Shown here: piece after piece, positions 5,414 to 7,179 of the stretch
How the letters are laid out: every line of letters starts with the position of its first letter
How positions within the stretch are numbered: position 1 is the first letter of the stretch
From: Desulfovibrio sp. UBA6121
GTDB lineage: Bacteria; Desulfobacterota; Desulfovibrionia; Desulfovibrionales; Desulfovibrionaceae
DNA: 7,179 bases
Assembly: GCA_002422505.1 (NCBI GenBank)
Contig: DIVX01000081.1
Location: 16,030-23,208, forward strand
Reading direction: 5' to 3'
Notes under the pieces: model-generated
The model's database searches: none
Seen by the model: the letters and a program-made list of their open reading frames with translations, nothing else
Told to the model about the DNA's origin: nothing
Made by a program: the position numbers and the translations under genes

Positions 5414-5941
5414 ATGAAATCCTGGAAGGCCTGGCTTCTTGTGGCCGTGATTTTCTGTACCGGGGCGCTTGCGGGCGCTTTCGGCATGCGCGCCTACATG
5501 GCCCGGAACCTGCCGGAACTTCTGGCCGATACGCGCAAGCGTTTTGAGGAGCACTTTCTTGAGGTTCTTGACCGTGAGGTCGGGCTCTCGGAAGCGCAGA
5601 AGCAAACCCTTCTGCCTATCCTCAAGGAGGCCGTGGGCAAGGCCGACGCCATCCACGCAAAGGTGGGCGCAGAGATGGAAGCTGCGCGTAAAGAAACCGA
5701 TGACCGCATTGCCAAGGAACTGGACACGGCGCAACGTGTGAAATTTGCGGAGTTCCGCGCCCGCATGGACAAGATGTTTCGCGAGCGCCCCGACCACCGG
5801 GGCCCTCCGCCGCCGGGTTTTGCGCTGCCGCCGGGCGGCATGCCTGGTCCGCCGCCGCCTTTGCCTGGCGATGCGCCGCCGCCCCACCAGCAGCGGTCAG
5901 GCCAGCCTGATGCCGCACAGCCGGGATCTCAGCCGAAATAG
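5414..5941 (+). CDS. Membrane-anchored periplasmic sensor-like protein (CnrX/CpxP/Spy type)
   Basis: The 175-residue product has an uncleaved-looking N-terminal membrane anchor (WKAWLLVAVIFCTGALAGAF, 4-23), then a charged all-helical segment (about 33-123) containing VGLSEAQKQTLLPIL (56-70) and ELDTAQRVKFAEF (102-114). These LSxxQ and LxxxQ stretches resemble the LTxxQ motifs of CpxP and Spy and the heavy-metal sensor family that includes CnrX. The tail (126-175) is very rich in Pro and Gly, with PPPP runs. GGAG 6 bases upstream of the ATG at 5414 makes it a better start than the ATG at 5402. In cnr-like systems such a protein transmits a periplasmic signal to the anti-sigma factor. The CnrX ligand pattern of two HxxxH/HxxxM-like pairs is not visible; His residues are scattered (47, 81, 128, 158). 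The signal may therefore be misfolded protein or another envelope stress rather than metal. Confidence 0.8.
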   Translation: MKSWKAWLLVAVIFCTGALAGAFGMRAYMARNLPELLADTRKRFEEHFLEVLDREVGLSEAQKQTLLPILKEAVGKADAIHAKVGAEMEAARKETDDRIAKELDTAQRVKFAEFRARMDKMFRERPDHRGPPPPGFALPPGGMPGPPPPLPGDAPPPHQQRSGQPDAAQPGSQPK

Positions 5942-5947
5942 ACGTTC

Positions 5948-5954
5948 AGGAGGT
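5948..5954 (+). promoter_or_regulatory. Strong ribosome-binding site after the sensor gene
   Basis: AGGAGGT is a near-perfect complement to the 16S rRNA 3' end and begins 7 bases after the sensor gene stop. It is 9 bases from the ATG at 5964 and 1 base from the ATG at 5956, so it best serves the tiny ORF at 5964. Confidence 0.6.
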
Positions 5955-5963
5955 CATGCCCTC

Positions 5964-6023
5964 ATGCCGATGCCTGCACTGCATCGGGCTTGCGCAGCGC
6001 AGGCCCGGGAGGACTCGTGTTGA
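5964..6023 (+). CDS. Possible 19-residue leader peptide or micro-ORF
   Basis: A 19-residue frame (MPMPALHRACAAQAREDSC) sits 9 bases after a near-perfect AGGAGGT site. Its TGA (6021-6023) overlaps the proposed start of the next gene, whose GTG is at 6017 and alternative TTG at 6020. This is the layout of translational coupling. The inverted repeat CCGATGC / GCATCGG (5967-5987) lies inside it. No known peptide is recognised, and it could also be a remnant N-terminus. Confidence 0.35.
   Translation: MPMPALHRACAAQAREDSC
5967..5987 (+). repeat. Hairpin CCGATGC / GCATCGG after the sensor gene
   Basis: Seven perfect pairs (5967-5973 with 5981-5987) enclose a 7-base loop. No T-run follows, so it is not a normal intrinsic terminator. 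Lying within the micro-ORF and just after the strong ribosome-binding site, it could modulate translation of the following gene. Confidence 0.45.
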
Positions 6024-6454
6024 CTTGCGCCGAGGAAATTTTCCCGGGGCGGGTGGTGATGCTGGACGCAAATCTGTTTGACGTGAACCGCTGCGCCACC
6101 GGCAGCGCGTCCATCCGCTCGCACTTTTGCCTGTGCCTGGAGGCCACACCGGTGCGCGTGTGCTGGCTGCCCATCAACTCCGGCATCAGCCCTGGCCGCC
6201 TGCCCATTCTGCCCCAGGAAAAGCGCGGCCATCCCAATTGGGTGTATAATCCCAAGAAGAAAGACTCCAATGGGTTGAGCTATTTTCACCCCAGCCAGGT
6301 CTGGTCGCTTACGCCCAAAACCTCCTGCTTGGCCTCCCGGCACGACCTTTCCACCAGGGCCGCCCCGAACCTCGTTCTGGCCGGGTGCCTGGCGCGCGTC
6401 CTTTCGGACTGCTCCCTGGCCCTGCGCCTGGCGCGCGGCCTGGAGCCCGTGTAG
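6017..6454 (+). CDS. Uncharacterised 145-residue cysteine-rich protein
   Basis: I do not recognise this protein with confidence. It has eight cysteines (residues 4, 26, 38, 40, 49, 104, 124, 132), no signal peptide and no membrane helix. The first 60 residues look beta-rich: GRVVMLDANLF (11-21), SHFCLCLE (35-42) and VRVCWLPINSG (46-56). A short basic section with KKK follows, then FHPSQVWSLTP (90-100), and it ends in a helical segment around 112-140. This order loosely recalls the small beta-barrel of MazF/PemK-type proteins, but no catalytic residues could be matched. The start is uncertain: GTG at 6017 is 4 bases and TTG at 6020 is 7 bases after GGGAGG (6007-6012). It follows the sigma cassette closely on the same strand with no terminator seen, so it may be co-transcribed. 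Confidence 0.65.
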   Translation: MLTCAEEIFPGRVVMLDANLFDVNRCATGSASIRSHFCLCLEATPVRVCWLPINSGISPGRLPILPQEKRGHPNWVYNPKKKDSNGLSYFHPSQVWSLTPKTSCLASRHDLSTRAAPNLVLAGCLARVLSDCSLALRLARGLEPV

Positions 6455-6484
6455 CCCTTCCCCTTGCGCAAGAGGTGGCGGCGT

Positions 6485-6513
6485 TTGACCGCGCGGGCGC
6501 TTTCGCCTATGCT
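6485..6513 (+). promoter_or_regulatory. Promoter of glnS
   Basis: TTGACC (6485-6490) and TATGCT (6508-6513) are separated by exactly 17 bases, matching 5 of 6 and 4 of 6 consensus bases. Transcription would start about 6520, giving a 70-base leader before glnS. This is the best housekeeping promoter in the window. Confidence 0.6.
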
Positions 6514-6589
6514 TTAGGGCTTGGGGACGTCTGCCTCGCAGGTTCCCGCCAATCCCGAAACGCCGAATCTTGAGAGAAGGATACCGCGC

Positions 6590-7179
6590 ATGACCACGCC
6601 CGAAAACGCCCCCGGCGAAGCTTGTCCCGCCGCCCCCGTAAATTTCATCCGCGCCCGCGTGGCCGAGGACGTCGCCTCCGGCAAGAACGCCGGTCGCGTC
6701 ATGACCCGGTTTCCTCCCGAGCCCAACGGGTACCTGCACATTGGCCACGCCAAGAGCATCTGCCTCAACTTCGGCCTGTCCAAGGAGTTTGCGGGCGTCA
6801 CCAACCTGCGCTTCGACGATACCAACCCGGCCAAGGAAGAAGTGGAGTACGTCGAGAGCATCATGCGCGACGTGAAGTGGCTGGGCTTCGACTGGGAGGA
6901 CCGCCTCTACTACGCCTCCGACTATTTCGAGAAGCTCTACGCCTTCGCCGTGGAGCTCATCAAGAAGGGCAAGGCCTATGTGGACGACCAGAGCCCTGAT
7001 GAGGTCAAAACTACGCGCGGCTCCTGGAATGAACCCGGGGTGGAGAGCCCCTGGCGCAACCGGTCGGTGGAGGAAAACCTCGACCTGCTGGAGCGCATGA
7101 AGAATGGCGAGTTCCCGGATGGATCGCGCGTGCTGCGCGCCAAGATCGATATGGCGCACGGCAACATGAACATGCGCGA
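6590..7179 (+). CDS. glnS: Glutaminyl-tRNA synthetase, N-terminal part (cut by window edge)
   Basis: The enzyme joins glutamine to its tRNA in an ATP-dependent reaction in the cytoplasm. The 196 visible residues contain the class I signature in TRFPPEPNGYLHIGHAKS (39-56; HIGH at 50-53), followed by LRFDDTNP (73-80) and ESIMRDVKWLGFDW (89-102), all closely like E. coli GlnRS with an offset of about 10 residues. By that offset Arg40 and Asp76 correspond to E. coli residues 30 and 66, which contact glutamine. The RGSWNEPG (143-150) and SPWRNRS (153-159) segments are also typical of GlnRS. The extra N-terminal residues are Pro/Ala-rich. AGAAGGA about 8 bases upstream supports the ATG at 6590. The KMSKS-like loop and anticodon-binding domains lie beyond the window. 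No damage is seen in the part present. Confidence 0.97.
   Translation, partial: MTTPENAPGEACPAAPVNFIRARVAEDVASGKNAGRVMTRFPPEPNGYLHIGHAKSICLNFGLSKEFAGVTNLRFDDTNPAKEEVEYVESIMRDVKWLGFDWEDRLYYASDYFEKLYAFAVELIKKGKAYVDDQSPDEVKTTRGSWNEPGVESPWRNRSVEENLDLLERMKNGEFPDGSRVLRAKIDMAHGNMNMR

Noticed and set aside
5990..6016. TTG start at 5990 for the cysteine-rich protein
   Set aside because: There is no ribosome-binding site at suitable distance, whereas GTG 6017 and TTG 6020 follow a GGGAGG.
6233..6242. Perfect palindrome CCCAATTGGG
   Set aside because: It falls within codons for a His-Pro-Asn-Trp stretch of the coding region; no regulatory setting is apparent.
6245..6250. Perfect TATAAT hexamer
   Set aside because: It lies inside the 145-residue coding region, has no -35 box at 16-18 bases, and no gene starts just downstream.
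6463..6472. Palindrome CTTGCGCAAG after the cysteine-rich gene as a terminator
   Set aside because: It has no loop and no T-run, so it cannot form a normal intrinsic terminator.
5954..7159. Minus-strand open frame of 401 codons opposite the cysteine-rich protein and glnS
   Set aside because: It runs through the unmistakable glnS coding sequence on the other strand and has no motif of its own.

Overview
The window is GC-rich, compact bacterial DNA. The gene set (a sigma-54-type AAA+ regulator, a cysteine-bearing FAD dehydrogenase of the COG2509 kind, an EF-hand protein without a signal peptide, an ECF sigma cassette and glutaminyl-tRNA synthetase) looks to me like a sulfate-reducing deltaproteobacterium of the Desulfovibrio group. 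That assignment is an inference from gene types and composition; there is no rRNA or other marker to confirm it. No mobile element, CRISPR array, tRNA or rRNA was seen.

Left part, minus strand (1-3066). Reading leftwards from about 3066 there is a 467-residue FAD-dependent oxidoreductase, then 85 bases later an alpha/beta hydrolase with a lipoprotein signal. The hydrolase ends in a hairpin terminator whose loop contains its stop codon. The two are probably one transcript. A 385-base gap without a convincing gene follows, then the first 79 codons of a sigma-54-dependent activator that starts directly with its AAA+ domain and runs off the left edge.

Centre, plus strand (3067-4410). A 330-base divergent intergenic region with two inverted repeats separates the FAD gene from a 317-residue acidic EF-hand protein. 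That protein carries two duplicated pairs of calcium loops and a thrice-repeated short hydrophobic motif. It is closed by a strong intrinsic terminator whose T-run contains a perfect TTGACA hexamer that probably serves the next operon.

Right part, plus strand (4411-7179). An ECF sigma factor, a small one-helix membrane protein placed like an anti-sigma factor, and a membrane-anchored periplasmic helical-hairpin protein of the CnrX/CpxP/Spy type form a tight cassette. The likely circuit is that the periplasmic protein senses an envelope signal, the membrane protein holds the sigma factor, and release of the sigma factor activates a regulon. A tiny ORF with an excellent ribosome-binding site and an unrecognised 145-residue cysteine-rich protein follow with little or no spacing. 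The window ends with a well-formed promoter and the first 196 codons of glnS.
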